Source of the DNA: Herpetosiphon giganteus
GTDB taxonomy: Bacteria; Chloroflexota; Chloroflexia; Chloroflexales; Herpetosiphonaceae
Reading direction: 5' to 3'
DNA length: 64,000 nucleotides
Assembly (NCBI RefSeq): GCF_016907925.1
Contig: NZ_JAFBCZ010000001.1
Coordinates: 186,001-250,000, forward strand
Of the stretch, positions 1 to 8,153 are shown piece by piece. The translations under genes were made by a program, and so were the position numbers. The notes under the pieces were generated by a model, which worked only from the letters and a program-made list of their open reading frames with translations, did not search any database and was not told the origin of the DNA. The first letter of the stretch is position 1. Each line of letters begins with the position of its first letter.

Positions 1-2364
1 CGCTTAGCCAGCGAACATGTGCGCTTGTTGACCTTGGTCGGCCCACCTGGCGTTGGCAAAACTCGTTTATCGTTGCAGGTTGCAGCCCAGCAGCTTGAAC
101 GCTTTCGTCATGGCGTGTTTGTGGTGGCCTTGGCTCCAGTGAGCAATCCCCAAGATGTGCTCAGTACAATCGCCCAAACCCTTGGGATCAAGGAAACTGG
201 CATACGGCGCAGCTTTGAAGATTTAAAGCAGTTTTTGTATGACCGTGAAATTTTATTGGTGCTCGATAATTTTGAGCAAGTGCTGCCCGCTGCTGGCTCA
301 ATCGATCAGTTGATTCAGGCATGTTATGGATTAAAAGTTTTGGTCACCAGCCGCGAGGCTTTGCGCTTACGCCGTGAACGGCGCTTTGCGGTGGCACCCT
401 TGGCACTGGCTACGCCCGCTGATGAGGCTACTCCTACCACCCACCCACCAGCAGTCGCCTTGTTTATCGAGCGTGCCCAAGCAGTCAATCCCGATTTTGA
501 GATTAATCAAACCACTCTTGGCGATATTAGCGCCGTTTGTCGTCAGCTCGATGGCTTGCCGTTGAGTATCGAATTGATTGCCGCGCGCAGTATGTTGCTC
601 TCGCCCAAAGCGATGCTGCGCCACCTTGAACATCAATTAACTGTCTTGACCAGCAGATCAGCCGACCATCCGCAACGCCAACGCACGCTGCGCGAAGCAA
701 TTCGCTGGAGCGTCGATCTGCTTGAGCCGAGCGATCAGCAGCTGTTTATGCATGTCGGGGTATTTCCACAAAGCTGTACGCTCGATGGCTTGGCCGCAGT
801 TGGAGCCGAACAGCCGTGGGCGCTCGATTTGCTTGACGGCCTCAATACCTTGGCCGATAAAAGCTTGCTCTACACCAAAGCCGAACAACAGGATGAAACT
901 CGCTTTGAGATGTTGAATGTCTTGCGCGAATATGCTCGTGAGATGTTGCAACAAGCTGGTTTGTTCATTCCAGCAGCGCAACGCCACGCCAATTATTATT
1001 TGCAATTGGCCCAAACCTTGCAGGCCGATTTGAGCCAACATAACCATCATGTCGTTGCTGGCGATCGCTTTGAGCGCGATTTGTTCAATTTTCGCGCTGC
1101 CTTGGAGTTTTTCTTTGGCCAGAAGCAGGTCGAACAGCTGGTGCAAATGGCCACGAATTTGGCAGATCTTTGGTATTTGCGCGGCTATACTGGCGAAGGT
1201 CGGCGTTGGCTGGCTCAAGCAATCGATCAAGCCCAAACTACCCAAATCACGCTTGAGCCAACTCTCTGGATCGAGACGCTCAACGCCGCAGGTTATTTGG
1301 CCTATCATCAAGGCGATTATGGCGCTGCGGCTCAAAGTTTCTCGCAAAGTCGCCAACTCATCGAAACCGCTAACGATCAAGTTGGCATGGCTCGGGTTTA
1401 CAATAATTTGGGCTTAATTGCTCATTGGCAAGGCCAATATGCGCAATCACAAGCCTTGCTCAACGATAGCCTCGAAATCTGGCGCACCCTCGATCTGCCA
1501 ATGGCAATCAGCAGTCTGATCTGCAATTTAGGCGCGTTGCAGCTCGATCGTGGTGAATTAAGCCAAGCTGCCAAATTGCTTGAGCAAAGCAAGGCGCTCT
1601 GTCAGGAACATCAGTACGAAAATCGCATTTCAATGGTCTTGCAACATCAAGGCAAATTGGCGCTCTATCGCGGCGATTACCCAACCGCTCAGCGCTGTTT
1701 TAGCGAGAGCTATAGCATTGCCGAGCAGATGAGCAACAAAACTGTGATTGGCTTTGCCCTGATGTACCAAGGCTATACGGCGCTAGCAGCAGGCGAATTG
1801 GAGCAAGCAAGCTGCTATCTCAGCAAGGCCGCGCAAATGAGCCAAGACCTTGGCAGCAAACATATGTTATGTATGGTGTTGGCGGTGCAAGCCCAATTGG
1901 CCGTTGAGCAGGCCCAATATCTGGTTGCCCGTCAATTATTTACCCAAGCGCTCGAATTAGGCCGCAGCATGCAATTTGGCGTGGGCATTGCCAATGCTTT
2001 GCGTGGTTTGGCCTTGGTTGATTGTATTCAAGGCCATTTTGCGCCAGCGATCGAGCAAATCAACCAAGCGATTCAGGGCTATCGCACCATTGGCAACCCC
2101 GAAGGCCTGACCCAAGCCCTCGAAAGTTTGGCGTTTTGCTTGGCAACCATGGGCTATGGCAGTGCAATCGGTCCAGTCGTTGAAACTGTCGAACAATTAC
2201 GCCGCGAATATGGCCTGCGCCGTTGGCTCAACCAACAAGCCCGTTGGCAATTTGTGCAGCAAGCCCTCAAGCAAGCAGCCCAAATGCCTGAGCAAACCGA
2301 ACCAATTATCGAACAGCTGCTCGCCCAAATGCCAGCCCTGCGATTGCATGAGCTACGCACATGA
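1..2364 (+). CDS. STAND (NB-ARC-like) ATPase with TPR repeats, 5' partial
   Basis: The frame is open from base 1 and the first in-window start (GTG at 19) lies directly before the P-loop, so the true start and any N-terminal DNA-binding domain are upstream of the window. The visible part begins with a Walker A motif (GPPGVGKTR) and has a Walker B-like LLVLDNFEQVL about residue 85, typical of the NB-ARC/AAA module of AfsR/LuxR-type STAND regulators. From about residue 380 to 720 the sequence is a run of alanine-rich helical pairs resembling tetratricopeptide repeats (for example NNLGLIAHWQGQYAQSQALL). Proteins of this family act as ATP-dependent signalling switches or transcription regulators; the ligand is unknown. 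The stop codon overlaps the next ATG (ATGA, 2361-2364), so it is translationally coupled to the LanM-like gene and probably serves the same pathway. Confidence 0.85.
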   Translation, partial: RLASEHVRLLTLVGPPGVGKTRLSLQVAAQQLERFRHGVFVVALAPVSNPQDVLSTIAQTLGIKETGIRRSFEDLKQFLYDREILLVLDNFEQVLPAAGSIDQLIQACYGLKVLVTSREALRLRRERRFAVAPLALATPADEATPTTHPPAVALFIERAQAVNPDFEINQTTLGDISAVCRQLDGLPLSIELIAARSMLLSPKAMLRHLEHQLTVLTSRSADHPQRQRTLREAIRWSVDLLEPSDQQLFMHVGVFPQSCTLDGLAAVGAEQPWALDLLDGLNTLADKSLLYTKAEQQDETRFEMLNVLREYAREMLQQAGLFIPAAQRHANYYLQLAQTLQADLSQHNHHVVAGDRFERDLFNFRAALEFFFGQKQVEQLVQMATNLADLWYLRGYTGEGRRWLAQAIDQAQTTQITLEPTLWIETLNAAGYLAYHQGDYGAAAQSFSQSRQLIETANDQVGMARVYNNLGLIAHWQGQYAQSQALLNDSLEIWRTLDLPMAISSLICNLGALQLDRGELSQAAKLLEQSKALCQEHQYENRISMVLQHQGKLALYRGDYPTAQRCFSESYSIAEQMSNKTVIGFALMYQGYTALAAGELEQASCYLSKAAQMSQDLGSKHMLCMVLAVQAQLAVEQAQYLVARQLFTQALELGRSMQFGVGIANALRGLALVDCIQGHFAPAIEQINQAIQGYRTIGNPEGLTQALESLAFCLATMGYGSAIGPVVETVEQLRREYGLRRWLNQQARWQFVQQALKQAAQMPEQTEPIIEQLLAQMPALRLHELRT

Positions 2365-4196
2365 ATTGGTTGGCAAGCCTGAATTTACGCCAACGCCAAC
2401 AACTTGGCCTGAGCGAGATCGGCCCGCGCGCAGCCCAACGTGCTCAACGCTGGCGCAAACAAGCTCCCTTCGAGCAAACGCAGTGGTGGCAGGCGCGGCT
2501 GGCGCTTGATGGATTAAATGAGCAGCAATTTCAAGCCCTGCTTGACCCCGCCATCACCCTTGCGCCCCCAAGCTGGGCCGCGCTGCTCACAACGTGGCGC
2601 GAATGGCAAGCCAGCCCACATCCGCGCTGGCTCAATCAGCCCAACTTGGGCTATCCGCTTTGGCCGCTGGTCGATTATTGTTTAGTGCAGATTGAACAAG
2701 CCTTGCAACAAGCCCAAGTTAAGCACAATTGGCCAACATTACATGCGGCGATTGGCAAGGCCTTGGCCCAACGTTTAGCCCAATTAACCGCCCAAACCAT
2801 GGTTTTAGAGCTGAATGTGGCGCGTTTGCGTGGCGAGTTGCACGGCGCAACCAGTCAAGATCGCTTTGAATATTTCATCAACCGCTATAGCAACATCAAC
2901 GATTTGCTCGATCTTTTCGCCAATTATCCAGTTTTGCTGCATAGTTTGGTTCATGAATGCCAAACAATTATTAATTTTGTCAGCCAAATTGCCCAACATC
3001 TCGCTCACGATTGGCAGCAACTGCAAGGCCATTTTGGGCTTGAGCTTGGCGAATGGACGGGCTTGGAAAGCTTGGGTGACCGCCACGCAGGCCAAAGCGT
3101 TTGCCGCCTCGATTTTGCTAGTGGCGCGCGTTTGGCCTACAAACCACGCTCGCTCAGCGCCGAAGCTGCCTTCAATCAGGTTTTGGCTTGGCACAACCAA
3201 CAGGCAGCAACCATTAAGCTGCGCGGCTTGCAGGTGCTCGATTGTGGCAGCTACGGCTGGACAGAATGGCTACAAGCCGCGCCATGTGCCGATTCGGCAG
3301 CTGTCCAGCGTTTTTATCACCGCCACGGAGCCTTGTTGGCCTTGCTTTTGGTGTTGCAAGCCTGCGATTTACACTATGAAAATGTCATTGCCGTGGGAGA
3401 AGATCCCGTTTTGATTGACCTCGAAGGCTTGTGCCACCCACTTTTATCAAGCAACAGCAACGCTTTGATCGAAGCCGAGCAAGTTGGCTTATTGCCCCGC
3501 CTGCATTTTTCCACCGCAGAGCATCCAGGCGTTGATCTCAGTGGCATCGCTGGCAACGCCGAACAAACCTTGCCCTTGCCGCAGCCAGTTTGGGATGAGA
3601 CGAATACTGATCATATGGCCTTGCGCTACGCCCCCATTCCCGTGCAGCCAGCCCACAACCTGCCAACCTGTAGCACACTGAAGATCGATCCCTTGGCCTA
3701 TGCAGCCGAGGTCGAGCAAGGTTTTCGCAACACCTATGCAGCGCTCCTGCGCTCAAAAGCCGAGTTATTGCGCGTTGGTTTGGCCGCCTGCGCCGATACC
3801 ACCATTCGGGTGATTGTGCGGCCATCGAATAGCTACGCCATTTTGCTGCGCCACGCCAGCCATCCCAATCGGCTACGCGATGCGCTTGATCGCGATTGTT
3901 TGTTTGATCATTTGTGGCTGAGCATTCCTGATCGGCCACAGCTCAAATATTTCTTGCAAGCAGAGCAAGCAGCGCTTTGGCAAGCCGATATTCCATGGTT
4001 TGGCACAACGCCGCGTTCGCAAACAATTTGGGATGCCCATGGTCAACCCATGGATTTTGAACTTGCCCAAAGCAGTTGGCAACGGGTTGAGCAAGCAGTC
4101 ACGGGCTTGAGCAACGAGCATTGCGAGCGCCAAATCGCCCAAATTCGCCACGCTTTTGGGACGAATGTTTCACCAAAACCGCCCCAGCAGCCATGA
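2361..4196 (+). CDS. LanM-type lanthipeptide dehydratase domain protein lacking the cyclase domain
   Basis: The 611-residue product matches the N-terminal dehydratase half (DUF4135) of class II lanthipeptide synthetases. Diagnostic segments are GDRHAGQSVCRLDF at about residue 239, the following LAYKPRSL, and DLHYENVIAVGEDPVLIDLE at about residue 336, which belong to the kinase-like phosphorylation/elimination site that dehydrates Ser and Thr of precursor peptides. Full LanM enzymes are about 1000 residues and end in a zinc-binding LanC cyclase; this protein stops at 611 and the next gene is an unrelated dehydrogenase, so no cyclase or precursor peptide is visible. The start overlaps the stop of the upstream STAND gene. 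It may be a stand-alone dehydratase, a partner of a cyclase encoded elsewhere, or a truncated relic. No frameshift is seen within the reading frame. Confidence 0.85.
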   Translation: MNWLASLNLRQRQQLGLSEIGPRAAQRAQRWRKQAPFEQTQWWQARLALDGLNEQQFQALLDPAITLAPPSWAALLTTWREWQASPHPRWLNQPNLGYPLWPLVDYCLVQIEQALQQAQVKHNWPTLHAAIGKALAQRLAQLTAQTMVLELNVARLRGELHGATSQDRFEYFINRYSNINDLLDLFANYPVLLHSLVHECQTIINFVSQIAQHLAHDWQQLQGHFGLELGEWTGLESLGDRHAGQSVCRLDFASGARLAYKPRSLSAEAAFNQVLAWHNQQAATIKLRGLQVLDCGSYGWTEWLQAAPCADSAAVQRFYHRHGALLALLLVLQACDLHYENVIAVGEDPVLIDLEGLCHPLLSSNSNALIEAEQVGLLPRLHFSTAEHPGVDLSGIAGNAEQTLPLPQPVWDETNTDHMALRYAPIPVQPAHNLPTCSTLKIDPLAYAAEVEQGFRNTYAALLRSKAELLRVGLAACADTTIRVIVRPSNSYAILLRHASHPNRLRDALDRDCLFDHLWLSIPDRPQLKYFLQAEQAALWQADIPWFGTTPRSQTIWDAHGQPMDFELAQSSWQRVEQAVTGLSNEHCERQIAQIRHAFGTNVSPKPPQQP

Positions 4197-4303
4197 TATA
4201 CTGAGCCTAGTAGCACTGCTACAGCTGAACAATTGAAAAAACGGATGTTGGCCTGCATCGCAGGTCAATGTTTTATGTAAATACACTCAAAGGATTAATC
4301 ATA

Positions 4304-5704
4304 ATGCTGCTCAATATTGCGAGCTTAGTGCTGCTAGCCCTGTGGGTTGGGGCGATTGTCGGTGGATTAGCGCTGCTGCGCCAAAAAGGCCGCTGGCGCT
4401 GGATCGGCCTCGCCATCGCCGTGCAAGGCTTGATCTTGCTGGTGTTTCAAGGCTTGCTTAGCACCTATCCAATTGGCATTGGCGACCCATTAATTCGGGT
4501 GAAATTTTGGGATTTGCTGCGCCAAGCGGCGGTCGTGATCGGTGCGCTGGCGGTTGTTGCAAGCGCTTTATGGTGGCTAGCACGCCAGATTCGCTATAGC
4601 ATCGACCAGCAACTGCGCCGCCGTGGTTTAGCCCTCTTTTTGCTCTTAGGTATGCCCTTAATCGCCACGCCAGCGTTTTATACGATGTGGCAAACCAGCA
4701 TTCCTGAGCGTGAGCGCCAACGCGATCCTAAACTGCGCGCGATCAATCTGCCCGAAGGCTTCGAGTGGAGCATCTACGCCAGCGGCACGATGGATAATCC
4801 GACCGCGATTGCCTTTGGCCCAGAAAATGAGCTATATATCGCCGATATTGCTGGCGATCTCTGGATTGGCCGCGACCAAAACAACGATCAGCAGATCGAT
4901 AGCTTGAGCAAATGGGCTGGCGATTTTGAATTATTGGTTGGCTTGGTTTGGCGCGATGGCGAATTGTATTGCGCTAGTTCGGGCAAAATCGAGGCCCTGC
5001 GTGATAGCGATGGCGATGGCGTGGCCGATAGCCGCCGGATTGTGGTTGATAATTTGCCTTCGATGGTCTTGCAGCCACACTCCAACAATGGCTTGGCGTT
5101 TGGCCCCGATGGACGCTTGTATTTTGGGGTTGGCAGCACAACCGATGGCAAATTTGAAGACAATGAATTAGCCGCCAGCATTTTATCGGTCAATCCCGAT
5201 GGCACCGATTTGCGCCCGTATGCTCGTGGTTTGGGCAACGTCTTCGATGTGGCCTTCAACGCCGACGGAGCACTATTTGGTGGCGATAACGGCCCAAGCT
5301 CGGTTGAGGGCGACGATCCACCAGATGAATTTAATTATTTGGTCGAAGGCCAGCACTATGGTTACCCCTATTATTTTGGCGATCCGCCCAGCGATGGCGG
5401 CACGCGCGGCGCGTTGATTAGCTTTCCCGCCCACTCGGTACCAACTGGCGTGACCTTCTATAGCGGCAACCAATACCCGCAAATCTACAGCGATAGCGCC
5501 TTTTTGACGCTCTGGCAGACGGGCGAGGTTGTGCATATCGAGGTTGGCAAAACCAGCAACGGCGATTATTTAGCCAAATCAACCACCTTTGCCGATGGCA
5601 TGCTCTACCCAATCGATGTGATTACTGGCCCCGATGGCAACATGTATATCGCCGATTTTGGCACGAGTGCAATCTACCGAATCACCTATAATGGAGCGCG
5701 TTAA
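4304..5704 (+). CDS. membrane-anchored PQQ-dependent sugar dehydrogenase-like protein
   Basis: The N-terminal part holds four predicted hydrophobic segments (roughly residues 1-150). A six-bladed beta-propeller of the soluble glucose/sorbosone dehydrogenase family follows. Supporting segments include LPEGFEWSIYASGTMDNP, HSNNGLAFGPDGRLYFGVGS, GGDNGPSSVEGDDPPDEFN and GPDGNMYIADFGTSAIYRI near the C-terminus. Such proteins oxidise sugars or related alcohols with PQQ and pass electrons to a cytochrome c, matching the cytochrome gene that starts on its stop codon. ATG 4304 was chosen because AAAGGA lies 11 bases upstream; an in-frame ATG at 4268 would add 12 residues. PQQ binding is inferred from the family, not from residues checked here. 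Confidence 0.8.
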   Translation: MLLNIASLVLLALWVGAIVGGLALLRQKGRWRWIGLAIAVQGLILLVFQGLLSTYPIGIGDPLIRVKFWDLLRQAAVVIGALAVVASALWWLARQIRYSIDQQLRRRGLALFLLLGMPLIATPAFYTMWQTSIPERERQRDPKLRAINLPEGFEWSIYASGTMDNPTAIAFGPENELYIADIAGDLWIGRDQNNDQQIDSLSKWAGDFELLVGLVWRDGELYCASSGKIEALRDSDGDGVADSRRIVVDNLPSMVLQPHSNNGLAFGPDGRLYFGVGSTTDGKFEDNELAASILSVNPDGTDLRPYARGLGNVFDVAFNADGALFGGDNGPSSVEGDDPPDEFNYLVEGQHYGYPYYFGDPPSDGGTRGALISFPAHSVPTGVTFYSGNQYPQIYSDSAFLTLWQTGEVVHIEVGKTSNGDYLAKSTTFADGMLYPIDVITGPDGNMYIADFGTSAIYRITYNGAR

Positions 5705-6114
5705 TGCGAACATTGTGCTATCTAGCGCTGGGCGTGGTGTTGCTCGGCTGTGGTGCTGCCAACGATAGCACCAGCGTCGGCAATGCCGAGCGTGGCAAAC
5801 GCATTTTTCAAGGAGCAGAGGTGCTTACGCTCGATCAGCTTGAAGCATGCATCGATTGCCATAGCGACGTTGTTGGCGAAGCAGGTCAGGGCATTGGCCA
5901 AAATCTCTCGAATATTGGCAATCGCGCCGCCCAACGCCCAGATGGCACCAGCGCCATCGATTATCTGCGGCTCTCGCTGACCGAGCCAGATAAAGAATTG
6001 GTTGGCGGTTTTCAAGAAGGCATTATGCCGCGCGATTATGCCCAAAAATTATCAACCCAAGATATTAACGATCTGATTGGTTATATGCTGACGCTGAAAA
6101 GTGGCATTGATTAA
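5704..6114 (+). CDS. lipoprotein c-type cytochrome
   Basis: The 136-residue protein has a lipoprotein signal (hydrophobic stretch ending in the lipobox LLGC), one haem-binding CIDCH motif near residue 50 and a likely axial methionine in the segment GIMPRDY towards the C-terminus, as in class I monohaem cytochromes. It should sit on the outer face of the cytoplasmic membrane. Its ATG shares one base with the stop codon of the upstream dehydrogenase gene (TAATG), so the two are an operon and this cytochrome is the probable electron acceptor. Confidence 0.85.
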   Translation: MRTLCYLALGVVLLGCGAANDSTSVGNAERGKRIFQGAEVLTLDQLEACIDCHSDVVGEAGQGIGQNLSNIGNRAAQRPDGTSAIDYLRLSLTEPDKELVGGFQEGIMPRDYAQKLSTQDINDLIGYMLTLKSGID

Positions 6115-6144
6115 GCGCGTTGGCCTTGAATAGGTAAAAGTGCT

Positions 6145-7212
6145 ATGCAGCAATTGCGAATTGCATTCTTAGATTCGTGGTTACAAACGGTGGTTGATGG
6201 CAGTGGCACGGCGGCGGCAATCGGCGGTTTAGCGCGCACCTTGCAAGCCCGTGGCCACATTGTTGATCGGATTGTGCCAACTGGTAATTGGCCGCGTAAC
6301 TTGACCCTGCGCCGTTTATATTACAACTGGCAATTGCCCCGCCGCCTTGCCAATCATCAATATGATTTAGTGGTTGGCTTCGATATTGATGGGGTGCGGG
6401 TTGCCCAACGTTTAAATGTGCCCTATATCTGTAGCATCAAAGGCGTGATTGCCGAAGAGCAGCGCCATGAACAGGGCTTTATTCGCGGCTTGCTGTGGTC
6501 GCTCTCGCGCATCGAAATGCTCAATGCACGGCGTGCGCCCAAGGTTATTTCAACCAGCGAATATTGCCGCCAGATGATTCATGCCCATTATGGCGTGCCA
6601 ACCAGCACAATTGGGATTGTGCCCGAAGGCATCGATTTGAGTTTGTGGCAGGAGCAGGCCCAGAGCAACCAGCGCGATCCATGGACGGTTTTATGTGTAG
6701 CGCGCCAGTATCCACGCAAACATGTGATCGATTTGATTCGGGCCTTTGCCAGCGTCGTTGAGCATGTACCGCAAGCCCAACTAGTAATTATTGGCGACGG
6801 CCCTGATCACGACATGCTGCGCGGCGTAGTGCGCGCCTACAACCTCGAAGGCTCGGTGCGCATGCTTGGCGCACTTGCCGACGATGCTGAAGTACGAGCG
6901 TGGTATGGTCGGAGCAGCATTTTTTGCTTGCCCAGCGTCCAAGAAGGCTTTGGGATTGTCTTTTTAGAGGCAATGGCTAGCGGCTTGCCGATTGTCAGCA
7001 CCAATGCGGCGGCGATTCCCGAAGTTGTGCCCCATGGCCAAGCAGGCACCTTGGTTGGGCCAAGCGACGTAGCGGCAATCGCCAAAGCCATTATCGAACT
7101 GCTGCAAAACCCTGAGCTACAACAACGCTATCGCGATTATGGCTTGCAGCATGTGCAACAATATAGCTGGGAGCATGTGACCGACCGCTTTTTAGCTGAA
7201 GTTTTAGCCTAA
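6145..7212 (+). CDS. GT4-family glycosyltransferase
   Basis: The 355-residue protein has the two Rossmann lobes of GT-B enzymes. The N-terminal lobe includes DGSGTAAAIGGLARTLQARGH. The C-terminal lobe has VLCVARQYPRKHV, the nucleotide-sugar region VIIGDGPDHDML and the E-x7-E element EGFGIVFLEAMASGLPIV that marks family GT4. It would transfer a sugar from an activated donor to a glycan or lipid; the acceptor cannot be read from sequence. It begins 30 bases after the cytochrome gene, behind AGGT. It is not evidently part of the dehydrogenase pathway, and no polysaccharide cluster surrounds it. Confidence 0.88.
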   Translation: MQQLRIAFLDSWLQTVVDGSGTAAAIGGLARTLQARGHIVDRIVPTGNWPRNLTLRRLYYNWQLPRRLANHQYDLVVGFDIDGVRVAQRLNVPYICSIKGVIAEEQRHEQGFIRGLLWSLSRIEMLNARRAPKVISTSEYCRQMIHAHYGVPTSTIGIVPEGIDLSLWQEQAQSNQRDPWTVLCVARQYPRKHVIDLIRAFASVVEHVPQAQLVIIGDGPDHDMLRGVVRAYNLEGSVRMLGALADDAEVRAWYGRSSIFCLPSVQEGFGIVFLEAMASGLPIVSTNAAAIPEVVPHGQAGTLVGPSDVAAIAKAIIELLQNPELQQRYRDYGLQHVQQYSWEHVTDRFLAEVLA

Positions 7213-7243
7213 GCGATTTACAATCTCCTACGAGCGGCAAATG

Positions 7244-7270
7244 TTGCGCCATGAGTGAGAGTGCTATAAT
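7244..7270 (+). promoter_or_regulatory. candidate sigma70-type promoter
   Basis: A perfect -10 hexamer TATAAT lies at 7265-7270 with a weak TTGCGC -35 at 7244-7249 (15-base spacer). It would start transcription about 30 bases before the gene at 7309. Confidence 0.4.
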
Positions 7271-7308
7271 GACCATGGACACAACAAGCCTCGCTGAAAG
7301 GAGCGAAG

Positions 7309-8013
7309 ATGTTAACGTATGAAGCAGTGGTTACGGTATTAATTAGCGAGGCGGAGCGAGCAGGGTTAGCGATTCAATTTTCGCAAGAACAGCTAGATCC
7401 GCACTCGTTGGCGCGGACGTTGAGTATCAGTTGCCAGCCGGCCAAGCAGCGCGACACCCAGATGGAACATGTGGTTGCGACCATTAGTTTTACTTGGGAT
7501 GCAGCGCTAACCGCGATTTCAGTTATGGGCAGCGATGCAATCTGTGCCTTGTATCACGATACTGATGAGCCATGTTTGCACGCGATTGAAGGCTGTGCCT
7601 ACAACGTTGATCTCGATTTTGATTTGAATTATGCAATTCCTCTGACTGAGGAGCAGCGCTTTAATGTGGTCAATATTCCACAATTGACCCAAGCGATTCA
7701 AGCAGCAACCAAAGATAAAACCTTCGATTATCAACCGCTTGATATTGATGTGCAATTGCATTTTACTGGCGAATATATGGCCTTTGTTGGCACAGTAACT
7801 GGCCGTCAATCGTGGCCATTTGGCGAAGCGCTACACGAAGAACACGAACTACGCCAAGAAATTCGCGATCTGATGCAGAACGTCAGCAAGGTGCTCGATG
7901 CGCTGCACAGCTTTCAAGCCCCAATGCCCGAGCTAGACGACGATGACGACACTGAAGAAACCGAGCTAGCCAACCTGCAAGATCGCACCTATCTTCGCCC
8001 GCCAACCGCCTAA
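7309..8013 (+). CDS. hypothetical acidic cytoplasmic protein (234 aa)
   Basis: I do not recognise the family. The start is well supported by AAAGGAG seven bases before ATG 7309. The protein has no signal peptide or membrane segment. It seems to be one alpha/beta domain (residues 1-200) followed by a charged tail with a run of acidic residues (ELDDDDDTEETE) near residue 210. It may be remotely related to two-layer YbjN-like folds, but this is not established. It is a single-gene unit: its own TATAAT lies upstream and a strong hairpin terminator follows 15 bases after the stop. Confidence 0.7.
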   Translation: MLTYEAVVTVLISEAERAGLAIQFSQEQLDPHSLARTLSISCQPAKQRDTQMEHVVATISFTWDAALTAISVMGSDAICALYHDTDEPCLHAIEGCAYNVDLDFDLNYAIPLTEEQRFNVVNIPQLTQAIQAATKDKTFDYQPLDIDVQLHFTGEYMAFVGTVTGRQSWPFGEALHEEHELRQEIRDLMQNVSKVLDALHSFQAPMPELDDDDDTEETELANLQDRTYLRPPTA

Positions 8014-8028
8014 TCGTAAACAAGTTTC

Positions 8029-8062
8029 AACTCCTTTGGTCGTACAACCAAAGGAGTTTTGT
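8029..8062 (+). terminator. Rho-independent terminator
   Basis: A perfect 12-bp stem (8029-8040 with 8047-8058) with a 6-base loop is followed by TTTTGTTT, 15 bases after the stop of the 234-aa gene. Confidence 0.9.
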
Positions 8063-8095
8063 TTATATCCAGTTGATGTGATGAATAACTAAACT

Positions 8096-8134
8096 CACCC
8101 TCAACTATTAATCGTAGATCAACAGTTGAGGGTG
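8096..8134 (-). terminator. hairpin, likely terminator of the leftward protease gene
   Basis: Ten-base perfect arms CACCCTCAAC (8096-8105) and GTTGAGGGTG (8125-8134) flank a 19-base loop, 20 bases beyond the stop of the leftward gene. The T-run on the minus strand is short. Confidence 0.6.
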
Positions 8135-8153
8135 GATAAGTGCCAATTGATTA

